From an uncultured Eubacterium sp. (GTDB lineage Bacteria > Bacillota > Clostridia > Lachnospirales > Lachnospiraceae): a DNA stretch of 64,000 bases. Numbering within the stretch: the stretch's first letter is position 1; every line of letters starts with the position of its first letter. The stretch spans positions 1 through 64,000 of the forward strand of contig CAJTMV010000010.1 in the NCBI GenBank assembly GCA_910577225.1. Direction: 5' to 3'. Below the pieces are notes generated by a model. The model searched no databases and was not told where the DNA came from. It saw only the letters and a list, made by a program, of their open reading frames with translations. Of the stretch, positions 32,906 to 42,078 are shown piece by piece. The translations under genes were made by a program, and so were the position numbers.

Positions 32906-34500
32906 ACCTCGTGTTCCTTTTTATATTCGCTCGGAAGCATGCCTGTATGCTGCTTAAATACCTGTGAAAAATACGACCGGTTGGGAATACCCACTTTTTC
33001 ACAGATGACAGATATGCTGTCCTTCCCTTCCACAATCAGCTTTTTTGCAAGCTCCATCCGCTGTTCCAGCAGATATTGTTTAAACGAAATATTTTGTGTG
33101 TTTTTAAATACCCGTCCAAAATAAACCGGATTTAAATACACTTCTGCGGCAACAGCCGTCAGGGAGAGCGTTTCGTCGTGTAGATTTTCATCGATATAGG
33201 CAAGCGCTTTGGACATATAATCACTGAAAAAAGCGATATCCCTGCTTTTCGCACTCCGCATCCGCTCTTCGACTGCCTGGCCAAACAGCTTATAGCAGAT
33301 ATCGATCGCTTTCATCATACTAATCTGATTCAGATTACTATACAGATTCTGAAAATTCTGTTCCAGTTCCTTTGTCAGCCCGTACGAATCCTGTAACATA
33401 AATTCTACCATAACTGCCAGCCTGTGAATATACTTTTTTTGATTATCGCCCGTTTTCTGCTCGGGAAGCAGATACACAAATTTTACCATCGCTTCTTTTA
33501 ACTGCGCGTGATCATTTCTGCGTACGGCATTGATAATTGTTTTTTCCATATCGGACAACGATACCTGTTCTTCACAGATTTCCTCCTGTCTGTCCGATGT
33601 AAACGCGTTCGCGCCCGCTTCGCTGGCTGTTTCAAAAAAATGGACCGCCTGCCAGAAGCTCTTTTTCATTCCCAAAAATCCCGGATGTTCCCCTGAAATC
33701 GCTGAAACAACCGGGCTTTTCAGTTTTTCTGCCGCCTCCTTTAAAATCCTCTTTACATCTTCCACGCCTCCCTGCGTATCGGTGCACAGCAAAAATACGT
33801 GATTCCCATTTTCCATATCCATACTCTGCAGCTCATATCTGTCTGCAAAAATCTGCTCCAGATACCGAAACAAACAGGTTCGTTCCGTTTCGTAATACAA
33901 CGGATCTGTAATTTTATAAGAGATATCAATATCCGCGCAGACGCAGATAAAACGCTGCGTCCCGCGGATTTCCCGCCGCAGGATCTTTCGTACTTCCTGC
34001 ATTTTTTCATCATTCAGACTTCCCTGAAGATATTTTTGTGTCATTACCTGCAGATAATTATGCTGGTCACCCATCAGAATTCGTTTGAAATTCTCACGCT
34101 CCTGCTCGCTTTTCATCTTTTCCTGACATTTGTCGTATGCAGCACGCATGACCTCTTCCAGCTGTTCTTCATCGATCGGCTTTACCAGATAGGAAAACGC
34201 GCCTACTTCACATGCCTTTTTTGCATATTCAAAATCCCGATATGCGCTGATTACAACAAATATTGGCTCTTCCCCACATTGTTTTGCCGCTTCCATCATT
34301 TCCAGCCCGGTCATTTCTTTCATACGAATATCGGTCAGAACGAGCTGTGGATGAATGTTTTGAATGACGGACAGAGCACGCTCACCGTTATCGGCAAATC
34401 CGGCAACCTGAAATCCCATCTGCTCCCAGTCGTAGGTCTGAACAAGCCCCTTTAATGTGATAGGCTCGTCGTCTACGATTACCATTTTTAAAAGTTCCAT
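32902..34500 (-). CDS. YesN-type response regulator with AraC DNA-binding domain
   Basis: A 532-residue response regulator with an N-terminal receiver (KMVIVDDEPITLKGLV, phosphoacceptor Asp about 56 in VLTDIRMKEMTG, Lys in LVKPIDEEQL), a long helical middle and a C-terminal AraC-type double helix-turn-helix (about 430-530: VYLNPVYFGRVFKNTQNISF, then RSYFSQVFKQHTGMLPSEY). It works with the overlapping YesM kinase and most likely activates the surrounding maltodextrin genes. It follows pullulanase by 69 bases, a gap that holds a hairpin. Confidence 0.93.
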   Translation of the reverse strand: MELLKMVIVDDEPITLKGLVQTYDWEQMGFQVAGFADNGERALSVIQNIHPQLVLTDIRMKEMTGLEMMEAAKQCGEEPIFVVISAYRDFEYAKKACEVGAFSYLVKPIDEEQLEEVMRAAYDKCQEKMKSEQERENFKRILMGDQHNYLQVMTQKYLQGSLNDEKMQEVRKILRREIRGTQRFICVCADIDISYKITDPLYYETERTCLFRYLEQIFADRYELQSMDMENGNHVFLLCTDTQGGVEDVKRILKEAAEKLKSPVVSAISGEHPGFLGMKKSFWQAVHFFETASEAGANAFTSDRQEEICEEQVSLSDMEKTIINAVRRNDHAQLKEAMVKFVYLLPEQKTGDNQKKYIHRLAVMVEFMLQDSYGLTKELEQNFQNLYSNLNQISMMKAIDICYKLFGQAVEERMRSAKSRDIAFFSDYMSKALAYIDENLHDETLSLTAVAAEVYLNPVYFGRVFKNTQNISFKQYLLEQRMELAKKLIVEGKDSISVICEKVGIPNRSYFSQVFKQHTGMLPSEYKKEHEV

Positions 34501-34518
34501 TTATAGCTCCTGTTTTTG

Positions 34519-34555
34519 CCCTGGCAGGCCCCTGCAGATACAGGGACCTGCGCAG
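34519..34555 (-). other. Hairpin between pulA and the response regulator gene
   Basis: CAGGCCCCTG (34525-34534) and CAGGGACCTG (34541-34550) pair with one mismatch, extended by flanking CCTG/CAGG. There is no T-run, so it is more likely an RNA-processing or stabilising structure than a terminator. Confidence 0.45.
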
Positions 34556-34569
34556 GACAGAAATAACTC

Positions 34570-36519
34570 TCACATTACGAAAACTGCTGCGCTGATGGCC
34601 TCAATTTCTATTGTACCGGATACTTTTCGAATGCCTCTGCTGTCCGCCTGACATTCGCTTACTACCTGCTGATGCTCTCCCGGATCCAGGCGAAACGGTA
34701 TCTTTTTCCGATTTGCATTCCATACAACCGTTACTTTTTGAAAGACGTCTGTTCCCCCGATTCCGTCTATCGTATACGCAACGACTCCCGGCTGTACGTC
34801 TGTACGAAAGACCGGACGTTTGCGGACTTCCGGAGACAAATCGTAAAATCCGGAAAACCGATTGCGGACTTCATGCAGGCCGCGGTAATACCGCATCAGT
34901 GATTCGAACCGATACATACGCTGCCAGTCCAGCTGATTTAACTCTTTGGACAGGTTGTAGCTGTTGTCTTCTCCCTGTTTGGTTCTGCCGGCCTCTTCGC
35001 CTGCCTGCAGAAACGGAATACCAGCGCTGAGCTGCACGATCGCAGCCGCAAGGCGATTCATGGAAAGGAGGTCTTCATGCATCGTTTCATAATCGCCGTC
35101 TTTTTTCACAGAATCTGTCAGTTTATCCCAGAGCGTGCTGTTGTCATGCGCCGAGGCATAGTTTAAAACCTGTGCCGGAGACAACGGCTGCGTCTTTTCG
35201 CCTTTTTCAAAAAGTCCCAGCACCGCGCGGCGAATATTTTCTTCCAGATCCGGTTTCCCGTTTACAAATCCTGGAATATCCAGTTTATTATACGGGCCCT
35301 TGATCGCGTCTCTCGTATCGTCGTTAAACACGGCGATTCCTTTTGCCAGACGGTCGATATTTTCTTTTACCGACGGATAACTGCCTTTTGGAAGAGGACT
35401 TTCCGCCGCCGTCCAGGGTTCTCCATATATAAAAATCTGACTGCCTCCTTCGAGTCCGTCGAGCGCGTTTCGGATCGCGTTCATCGTATCTGTATCATGA
35501 AGTCCCATCAGATCGAAGCGAAAGCCATCGATATGGTACTCCCTCGCCCAGTATAAGACAGAATCGATCATATATTTGCGAAACATCGGCCGTTCGCTTG
35601 CGGTATCGTTCCCGCACGCAGATCCGTCTGCATAGGTGCCGTCAGGATTCAGCCGGTAGTAATAATATGGCACCGTATAATTAAAATAGGATTTACGAAA
35701 GCTCGTATGGTTGTATACCACGTCCATAATAACGGAAATATTCGCCCTGTGCAGCGCAGCGACCATTTGCTTAAACTCCCGGATACGGACTTCGCCATGA
35801 AACGGATCCGTCGCATACGAGCCTTCCGGAACGTTATAATTGAGCGGATCGTAGCCCCAGTTATACGTATCGCACGTACGCTCATCGACTGAACCATAAT
35901 CAAACGCGGGCAGCAGATGAATGTGCGTAACTCCAAGCTCTTTTAAATAAGCGACGCACGTCGGATGGATACCGTCGTTGTTTAATGTCGTATCCTCCGT
36001 AAACGCAGCATATTTTCCCCGGTGTGCTTTGCTGACTCCGCTGGCAGGATCGTGACTAAAATCTCCGATATGGACTTCCCAGATCATACTTTTCCCTAAA
36101 CAGTGGAAAACATGACTATCATTTTCCCATTCTAGTGGATTTGTACGCGCCAGATCAACAACCATGCTGCGTCTTCCATTCACGCCGGCTGCTCTGGCAT
36201 AAATGTCTCCGGTTTCTTCGGTCTGTCCGTCCACGGTAATCGTATATGTGTAATAGACGCCATGCAGATCGCCTTCGACCGTCGCTTGAAAAATACCCTG
36301 ATCTTCCGGCTTCATCTGAGTACACAGCAGCAGCCGGCCTCCTTCCTCGTCGCTCCCTGTCGTATACAGATGAAGCGACACATCGCTGGCAGTCGGCGCC
36401 CATACCTTAAACGTGGTCTGCTCCCTGCTGTATACCGCGCCCAGATCATTTCCCATATATGTGTACGTTTCGTGAAATTGTCTGGAATCAAACGTTTTCT
36501 TCCATTCGCCTGCTGTCAT
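34570..36519 (-). CDS. pulA: Type I pullulanase
   Basis: A 649-residue GH13 debranching enzyme that cleaves alpha-1,6 links in pullulan or limit dextrins. It has an N-terminal CBM48-like domain (about 20-110: QTTFKVWAPTASDVSLHLY), the type I pullulanase signature YNWGYDPLNYNVPEGSYA (about 215-232), MDVVYNHT, the nucleophile region GFRFDLMGLHD and the acid/base region YGEPWTA. There is no signal peptide, so it is cytoplasmic and acts on imported maltodextrins. AAAGGGGA precedes ATG. It lies 39 bases after the MalG-type permease gene, in the same operon. Confidence 0.95.
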   Translation of the reverse strand: MTAGEWKKTFDSRQFHETYTYMGNDLGAVYSREQTTFKVWAPTASDVSLHLYTTGSDEEGGRLLLCTQMKPEDQGIFQATVEGDLHGVYYTYTITVDGQTEETGDIYARAAGVNGRRSMVVDLARTNPLEWENDSHVFHCLGKSMIWEVHIGDFSHDPASGVSKAHRGKYAAFTEDTTLNNDGIHPTCVAYLKELGVTHIHLLPAFDYGSVDERTCDTYNWGYDPLNYNVPEGSYATDPFHGEVRIREFKQMVAALHRANISVIMDVVYNHTSFRKSYFNYTVPYYYYRLNPDGTYADGSACGNDTASERPMFRKYMIDSVLYWAREYHIDGFRFDLMGLHDTDTMNAIRNALDGLEGGSQIFIYGEPWTAAESPLPKGSYPSVKENIDRLAKGIAVFNDDTRDAIKGPYNKLDIPGFVNGKPDLEENIRRAVLGLFEKGEKTQPLSPAQVLNYASAHDNSTLWDKLTDSVKKDGDYETMHEDLLSMNRLAAAIVQLSAGIPFLQAGEEAGRTKQGEDNSYNLSKELNQLDWQRMYRFESLMRYYRGLHEVRNRFSGFYDLSPEVRKRPVFRTDVQPGVVAYTIDGIGGTDVFQKVTVVWNANRKKIPFRLDPGEHQQVVSECQADSRGIRKVSGTIEIEAISAAVFVM

Positions 36520-36558
36520 AGTATCCCCTTTGCTATCTGTGATCGATCGCCGCCGTTT

Positions 36559-37398
36559 TTATCCTTTTACCGCGCCGTCTGCGACTCCGCCTACATAAAA
36601 ACGCTGCATTACGACGAAGATTAACGCGATCGGAATAGACACAAGTACGCTGCCTGCCGCAAATCGTGTATAGTAGTAGTTAATAAATTCCCGATCCAGC
36701 ATCTTTGCAAGACCGATGGCAACCGTATAGTTGTCATAATTGTCACCCATAATTACGCTGGCAAAGATATAGTCTACCCACGGCCCCATAAAAGAAGTCA
36801 GCGCCGTATACGTAATCATTGGCTTGGATAACGGGAGCACGATCCGGTAAAATACCTGGAATTTCGTCGCTCCGTCCAGCATTGCCGACTCGTCCAGTGT
36901 TTTCGGTATCGTGTCAAAAAATCCTTTTAATATGTAAAAACCAAGTCCCGCGCCTCCGGAATAGACTAAAATCAGCGCCAGAAGCGACTGGCTGATGCCA
37001 AATCCCTTTAAAATATAATAGATCGCGATCATGGACATAAATCCTGGAAACATTCCAAGTACGAGCGCCATATTCATAAACGGCTTGCGGAATTTAAAAC
37101 GCAGTCTGGACAGACAATATGCCGTAGACAATGCAAATACCGTAGAAATCGCGCACGAACAAATGGCTACAAAAAATGTATTTGCAAACCATCTGCCAAA
37201 ATAAAACTGTTTATCCGTAAACAGGTTGACATAATTGTCGATAGTAAATCCCTTCGGCCAGAAATACGGCGTAAACGAACCTGCCTCCGCACGGAAGGAA
37301 GTCAGTACAACCCAGAGAATCGGCATAATCCAGATCACGCTTAAGATGGCAAGTGCAACGTGAGATACTATGGTATCGATCGTTCTCTTTACTTTCAT
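36559..37398 (-). CDS. malG: Maltodextrin ABC permease MalG-type
   Basis: A 279-residue CUT1 permease with six spans and EAA-like loop DESAMLDGATKFQVFYRIVL (about 190-210). The ATG overlaps the MalF-type stop (TAATG), and AAGGAG lies inside the preceding gene, so translation is coupled. Pullulanase follows. The maltodextrin assignment comes from the operon, which has a MalE-like binding protein and starch enzymes. Confidence 0.92.
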   Translation of the reverse strand: MKVKRTIDTIVSHVALAILSVIWIMPILWVVLTSFRAEAGSFTPYFWPKGFTIDNYVNLFTDKQFYFGRWFANTFFVAICSCAISTVFALSTAYCLSRLRFKFRKPFMNMALVLGMFPGFMSMIAIYYILKGFGISQSLLALILVYSGGAGLGFYILKGFFDTIPKTLDESAMLDGATKFQVFYRIVLPLSKPMITYTALTSFMGPWVDYIFASVIMGDNYDNYTVAIGLAKMLDREFINYYYTRFAAGSVLVSIPIALIFVVMQRFYVGGVADGAVKG

Positions 37399-38750
37399 TA
37401 TGAAAAATCTCCTTCCTCTTTATATGCGGCAGTCCTGCGGTATGCTAACAGAGAAAATGTCGCTGACAATATAAATACGATAATACCGATCGTCGACGCA
37501 TAGGAATATTCTTTTCCGGTCGTTGTCAGTTTATACAGCCAGGTAACGAGCAGATCTGTCTTTCCTGCCTGAAAATAGTTCAGATCCGCCGGTCCGCCGG
37601 CTGTCAGCAGGTAAATGACGTTAAAGTTGTTGATATTTCCGATAAAACTCGTCACCAGCGACGGAGCTGTGACAAACAGCACATACGGCATTGTAATTTT
37701 CAGAAAAATAACAAACCGGTTCGCACCGTCTACCTTTGCCGCCTCATACAGCTCTTTTGGTACATTCATCAATATTCCGGTTACGGTAATCATCGTAAAC
37801 GGCACGCCAATCCAGAAGTTAATTACAATAATCGTAATTCTTGCAATCAACGGATCTTTCCAAAAGGAGATTGGATGACTGATCAGTCCGAGATCCTGCA
37901 GCAGCACATTTACCGCGCCTTCGTCCTGGAGCATCGTACTCATCGTAAGAAGCGTTACAAACTGCGGCACTGCAATGGAAATGACAAACATCACCCGCCA
38001 GAAGCTCTTAAATTTGACATTTTCTTTATTAATTAAAAGCGCCAGCAGAATACCTCCGATATACGTCGTAAACGTCGCAGCTACAGCCCAGATTAACGTC
38101 CAGCCAAGAATCGGCCAGAATGTATGCGCGATCGTACTGCCTGCGCCGAGCATCGTAACGAAGTTCTGCAGTCCCACCCAGGTAAACAGATTGCCCGGAG
38201 GCTGATGCGTACTGTCAAAGTTGGTAAATGCCACAAGTATCATAAATACAAGCGGCAGTATCGTAAACAGAAAGATTCCAAGCATCGGCAGCCCCATCAG
38301 CGTCACATACAGATTGGAATCCAGATATTGTCTGAGCTCCTGCTTCAATGTTGGGATCGGCTCGCCGCTTTCTTTCAGCAGCTGCAGCTGATATGCCGAC
38401 ATGACATTCTTACGGTATATTGCCAGAAAACCAATTACTACAAATACTGCTGCGATACCGAATAACAGCAGCAGCATCGAATTATCTCCATCCTGCAGCA
38501 CATCGATGCCAAGCGTCTCATCATATACCCATCCCTGCTGGGTATCTCCAAGATTCCGCAAAGACCAGATCGCCTGTGCGCCGTACTGTATCATATATAA
38601 CAGAAAAGCCGCTTCTGCCGTCAGAAACAGAATCCCCTTGACAATCTGCTTATTTGCCAGATTGCCGAATCCCATGATCAGAAAAGAAAGTCTGGTTTTC
38701 AGATCACCTTCCCGCAGCGCGGTCCTTAATCCATTTTCCCTGCCGTTCAT
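37398..38750 (-). CDS. malF: Maltodextrin ABC permease MalF-type
   Basis: A 450-residue permease, longer than the usual 300 residues. It has an N-terminal extension with two or more extra helices (about 40-60, 88-110) before the six-span core, as in Gram-positive MalC/MalF proteins, and EAA loop EAAKVDGANRFVIFLKITMP (about 345-365). AAAGGAAAA lies before ATG. It is separated from the MalE gene by a 12-bp hairpin and overlaps malG. No ATPase is encoded here; an MsmX-type ATPase elsewhere is expected. Confidence 0.92.
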   Translation of the reverse strand: MNGRENGLRTALREGDLKTRLSFLIMGFGNLANKQIVKGILFLTAEAAFLLYMIQYGAQAIWSLRNLGDTQQGWVYDETLGIDVLQDGDNSMLLLLFGIAAVFVVIGFLAIYRKNVMSAYQLQLLKESGEPIPTLKQELRQYLDSNLYVTLMGLPMLGIFLFTILPLVFMILVAFTNFDSTHQPPGNLFTWVGLQNFVTMLGAGSTIAHTFWPILGWTLIWAVAATFTTYIGGILLALLINKENVKFKSFWRVMFVISIAVPQFVTLLTMSTMLQDEGAVNVLLQDLGLISHPISFWKDPLIARITIIVINFWIGVPFTMITVTGILMNVPKELYEAAKVDGANRFVIFLKITMPYVLFVTAPSLVTSFIGNINNFNVIYLLTAGGPADLNYFQAGKTDLLVTWLYKLTTTGKEYSYASTIGIIVFILSATFSLLAYRRTAAYKEEGDFS

Positions 38751-38764
38751 CTTTTTTCCTTTCC

Positions 38765-38795
38765 GGCAGCCGTTTCACCGATCGAAACGACTGCC
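38765..38795 (-). other. malE-malF intercistronic hairpin
   Basis: GGCAGCCGTTTC (38765-38776) and GAAACGACTGCC (38784-38795) form a 12-bp stem with one mismatch around a 7-base loop. Its position between the binding protein and permease genes fits a message-stabilising or partial-stop element. Confidence 0.65.
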
Positions 38796-38835
38796 TGGCT
38801 CTTATGATCTCACACATCAGATACATTTTGGTCTT

Positions 38836-40125
38836 CTATCCTAACTTGGACAATGTATTTTGTACCATCTTGTCCAGACTCTCCTGCATATTGTCTCTTG
38901 TGATCGTCTGATTCATCAGTCCTGCGCCAAACGCTTCAGCCGGAGACCAGAAATTAGCCACCTGTGGAATGGAAGTCTGCATAATCGATAATTTGGACTG
39001 ATCGGTCAGTGCCTGCAGCGCTTCATTATCTGCGTCAGCGGCAATTGTCTCTTCCATCAGCTTATTCGTAGAAGATCCCGGTCTTAATTCATAGCGTGTC
39101 TTTAACGCTGACTCGCTGTTTGTCAGATACTCAGCCAGCAGCATTGCCTCCGCCGGATATTTGGTCTGTGCGTTTACGCCTGTCAGGTTAAAGTTCATCA
39201 TACTTGCCAGCTGAATCGTGGACCCGTCTTCCAGCGTAACTTCCGGCAATGTGGTAACCCCATAATCATCGCCCAGATATCCTTTGATCAGCTCTGCGTC
39301 CCAGGTTCCGGTAAAGCTGGCGCCAAGCGTACGGTTTTCAAAGCCTTTTAACAGCACCGGGCCGTCCTGATTGGCAAATTTCTTATTCGCAGCCAGATCT
39401 GCCAGATAATTTCCTACAAGCAGTCCTTTTTCATTATTAAAATCACATTTGTCTGCTTCTGTACCGCTTTCTCCAAACAGTCTGCATCCAGCGCCCTGGA
39501 AAAAGCAGGAACTATACCAGCCGTTATCAATATCCATCGAGAAGTTTGTTACCCCTTTTGGAAGCTCTTTTTCCATCATTGTATTTAAATTCTTTACTTC
39601 TTCTTCGGTATACATGCTCTTATCATAAAACATAACAAACGTTGTAGATGCCACCGGATATCCGTACAGTTCGCCGTCTACGCTTGCTGCCTGGATAGAT
39701 GCTTCCAGATTGTTTGCCACGATCTGATCTTTATTTTTCGTAATGCGGTACAACGCATTTGCCGCCTGCAGCTCCATGACCTGATCCGATGCAAAATCGA
39801 AAACATCCGCTGCTGTAGACGCGTCTTTTAATAACTCTGTCTTGGCATCCGCTCCCATAACGACTGCCTGTTCGATCGTCCACTCAGCCGCTTCCGGATG
39901 CTCTTCTTTAAACATCTCGATCAGCTTTTTGTACATATCCTGATCTTCCTGAGAACCCCACACTTTCAGCTTTGCATCCTTTGCATAGCCGCTTTCTGTC
40001 TTTTCTGCGCTCTGCCCCTTCGCGTCTGCCCCTGTTTTTTGTTCATCTTTGCTTCCGCAGCCTGCCAGAAGGCTTCCTGCTGCCAGAATCCCTGCCATTA
40101 CCATGGCCAATACTTTCTTTTTCAT
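38836..40125 (-). CDS. malE: Maltose/maltodextrin-binding lipoprotein
   Basis: A 429-residue binding protein with a lipoprotein signal peptide (MKKKVLAMVMAGILAAGSLL then AGC, cysteine 23), a charged linker and a MalE-like domain starting KLKVWGSQEDQDMYKKLIEM. Further MalE-type text: YGYPVASTTFVMFYDKSMY and GASFTGTWDAELIKGYLG. ATG 40125 has AAAGGAG 8 bases upstream; the longer frame to 40179 has none. It is the first gene of the malE-malF-malG-pulA operon. A TATACT -10 box lies at 40165-40170 on the minus strand, without a clear -35. Confidence 0.94.
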   Translation of the reverse strand: MKKKVLAMVMAGILAAGSLLAGCGSKDEQKTGADAKGQSAEKTESGYAKDAKLKVWGSQEDQDMYKKLIEMFKEEHPEAAEWTIEQAVVMGADAKTELLKDASTAADVFDFASDQVMELQAANALYRITKNKDQIVANNLEASIQAASVDGELYGYPVASTTFVMFYDKSMYTEEEVKNLNTMMEKELPKGVTNFSMDIDNGWYSSCFFQGAGCRLFGESGTEADKCDFNNEKGLLVGNYLADLAANKKFANQDGPVLLKGFENRTLGASFTGTWDAELIKGYLGDDYGVTTLPEVTLEDGSTIQLASMMNFNLTGVNAQTKYPAEAMLLAEYLTNSESALKTRYELRPGSSTNKLMEETIAADADNEALQALTDQSKLSIMQTSIPQVANFWSPAEAFGAGLMNQTITRDNMQESLDKMVQNTLSKLG

Positions 40126-40246
40126 TGTTTTCTCCTTTCTTTTTTCCTGTAAGATGTTACCAGGAGTATAGCACAACAAAAACAGAAAGCTGTATCAATA
40201 ACTAAACCTGAATTGTCAATTTTTAAACTATTTCAATTACAACAAA

Positions 40247-40296
40247 AAATCGCAGAATTCCACTGTCCCGTTCGGGACATTGGAATTCTGCGATTT
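40247..40296 (-). terminator. Strong intrinsic terminator
   Basis: A nearly perfect stem of about 23 bp from AAATCGCAGAATTCCA to its complement, with CCCG-TTC-GGG at the tip. On the minus strand TTTTTTG follows, so it closes the kinase/small-gene operon and shields malE. Confidence 0.9.
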
Positions 40297-40307
40297 GGGC
40301 ACACTTT

Positions 40308-40520
40308 CTAGTGTTTCTCCTGATATTCCTGTTCCAGCTCTTTTGCCAGATACTCGTCACTCATACAGTGCATGTCGGAAACTCCATCCCGAACCAGCTG
40401 ATAGAGCCCGGAATGATAGAAAAAAGCCAGTGCGGCATCCAGCGAGATATCCTGATTTCTGGCAAAGCACTCGATCACACGGCTGTATTTTTTCTGAAGT
40501 AAAATCGGGTTTGCGTTCAT
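40308..40520 (-). CDS. Small DUF3791-like protein
   Basis: A 70-residue soluble helical protein (KYSRVIECFARNQDISLDAA, then LAFFYHSGLYQLVRDGVSDM). It resembles the small DUF3791-type proteins that occur in pairs in Clostridia, but the assignment is from memory. It starts with GAAAGGAGTGAAATGGT before ATG. It is the last gene of a three-gene unit with another small protein and a kinase-like fusion, and is followed by a strong terminator. A regulatory or antitoxin-like role is possible but unsupported. Confidence 0.65.
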   Translation of the reverse strand: MNANPILLQKKYSRVIECFARNQDISLDAALAFFYHSGLYQLVRDGVSDMHCMSDEYLAKELEQEYQEKH

Positions 40521-40645
40521 ACCATTTCACTCCTTTCAAAATGTAAAAGCTCTATTGCTTTCTCTGTGCGAAAACAAATTTGCAGGTTCGGCTTTTCATA
40601 GCGCAGACGGCTCAGAGATTTTCAAATAGGAACCATGATAGAGAA

Positions 40646-40891
40646 TCATACCTGCACACCTTTTTCTTTCATCAGATCAAGAAGATCGTTTACAATATAT
40701 TCCCGGCCCTGCGTGTGCAAAACTTCATACTCCGGCACGATATAGCCATTCAGGATGTCGCTTTTTTCGGTAAATGCCTGATAGACCCGTTCTGCACCCA
40801 CGCGGAGCCTTACCGCAACGTTTTCAATGCAAAATATAGCGAATTCAAGCTCTCCAGAGTTTTTGATCTGCCCGTCCTCCATCCTAAGCAT
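40646..40891 (-). CDS. Small DUF3791-like protein
   Basis: An 81-residue protein (ELEFAIFCIENVAVRLRVG, then EYEVLHTQGREYIVNDLLDL). The IxxYxVLHTQGxEYxxxDI-type ending is characteristic of DUF3791 proteins. It begins 21 bases after the kinase-like gene in the same direction and so is probably translated with it. Function is unknown; DUF3791 genes often sit next to other small genes in toxin-antitoxin-like layouts. Confidence 0.7.
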   Translation of the reverse strand: MLRMEDGQIKNSGELEFAIFCIENVAVRLRVGAERVYQAFTEKSDILNGYIVPEYEVLHTQGREYIVNDLLDLMKEKGVQV

Positions 40892-40912
40892 TCCCTCCTC
40901 TGCTTTCTGTGA

Positions 40913-41848
40913 CTAACATGTCTGTGTCTGTTTTGAAACATCGATCATATAAGCTGCCTTGTGCGGCGTCTGCATCGGCCTGACCGGATAATGAAACTTC
41001 CCCGCCTGTTCAAACTGCGCCAGATCGCTGTCAGACAGCTTCACAGCCGTATCCTGCACGGTTCTTATGCTTTGCACCTCCGCAAACACCTTACCCGCTG
41101 CAGCCGCTGCAAACGCCTGGTGATGTCCTGTTTCCAGATAATAATACCCGTCCTGTTCCATAACAGTCACTGCGTCCCGCGCACAGAGCGTCTCAGGCTC
41201 CGCGCGCTCTGCCTGACAGATCTGCTCCAGCCGGTCTGCACTTATCTGATCGAATGACACTGACGGATACAGACATTTCAGATTAAGCTCGATCCTGGTT
41301 GAAAACGGCTGTTTCTGATACAGCGTAAAATTACGTACAATCTCCTGCGCAAGCTGCTGTGGTGTCGCACACGTACTCTCAATAACCAGATCATAATTGC
41401 ATACATCATAATAATCCAGGCCATATAATTTAAAAAACCGTTCCTGCTCCAGTCTGGCACGTTCCTCCAGACCATGACGTGCCTGCGCGATATCCCGGTA
41501 TTCCTCCGCGCTGCGGCTGTTTCCTTCATACACCCGTCTTGCTGCCTCCTGCGTATCGACCAGCAAAAATACTTTAAAACTTTTCTCCACAAAGTGCCAG
41601 GCAAGCCTGGAATCAAATACCGTATGATCCATTGTCTTCCCAAGCTGCGTACTGCGCGCATCCAGCATATCGTCAATACTGCGGTCCTTTTTCGCCGCCT
41701 CATTGAGCTGGATGACCGTCATGCCCTTTTCCTGCGCCAGCTGCCGAAAAATATCGCCGGCGGAAATAATCGTAAATCCGGATGCTTCCAGTTCTTTACA
41801 GACGCTGGACTTCCCGCTGCCAAGATTACCCGTGATTGTAATATTCAT
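40913..41848 (-). CDS. CMP-kinase-like protein fused to a ParB/Srx-like domain
   Basis: A 311-residue protein in two parts. Residues 1-175 are a P-loop kinase of the cytidylate kinase-like group: ITGNLGSGKSSVCKELEASG (5-24, Walker A), FDSRLAWHFV (78-87) and YYDLVIEST-like text at 147-159. Residues about 185-300 resemble a ParB/Srx-type domain, with DGYYYLETGHHQAFAAAAAG (233-252); the usual GHHR is GHHQ here. GGGGAGG lies 9 bases before ATG. Some ParB/Srx proteins are kinases or nucleotide-dependent switches, so the fusion may act on a nucleotide or small molecule rather than DNA. It heads a unit with two small DUF3791-like genes. Confidence 0.8.
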   Translation of the reverse strand: MNITITGNLGSGKSSVCKELEASGFTIISAGDIFRQLAQEKGMTVIQLNEAAKKDRSIDDMLDARSTQLGKTMDHTVFDSRLAWHFVEKSFKVFLLVDTQEAARRVYEGNSRSAEEYRDIAQARHGLEERARLEQERFFKLYGLDYYDVCNYDLVIESTCATPQQLAQEIVRNFTLYQKQPFSTRIELNLKCLYPSVSFDQISADRLEQICQAERAEPETLCARDAVTVMEQDGYYYLETGHHQAFAAAAAGKVFAEVQSIRTVQDTAVKLSDSDLAQFEQAGKFHYPVRPMQTPHKAAYMIDVSKQTQTC

Positions 41849-42023
41849 AATGATGCCTCCCCGTGTTTATCCGTAATCGTATATGGTACGTTTTTGATAT
41901 CTTAACACAGACAGGCGCATTTTTCTATAATAAATTCAGAATATTGCGGTTCCTTTACCGTTACCCGCATAAGCCATAACGATACCTGCCACTCTTTCGT
42001 TTCTGTTTCTATTTTGCTATTCT

Positions 42024-42078
42024 TCTGCTTTTATTCCGCTTTTATTCTACTTCTATTCTGCTTCTATTCCACTTCCAC
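42024..42078. repeat. 11-bp tandem repeat at the GH2 3' end
   Basis: Five 11-base units of the type TCTGCTTCTAT / TCCGCTTTTAT, with looser copies further left. The GH2 stop codon (42064-42066) lies inside the array, and the last residues of that protein (EVEVE) are made by it. Confidence 0.75.
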
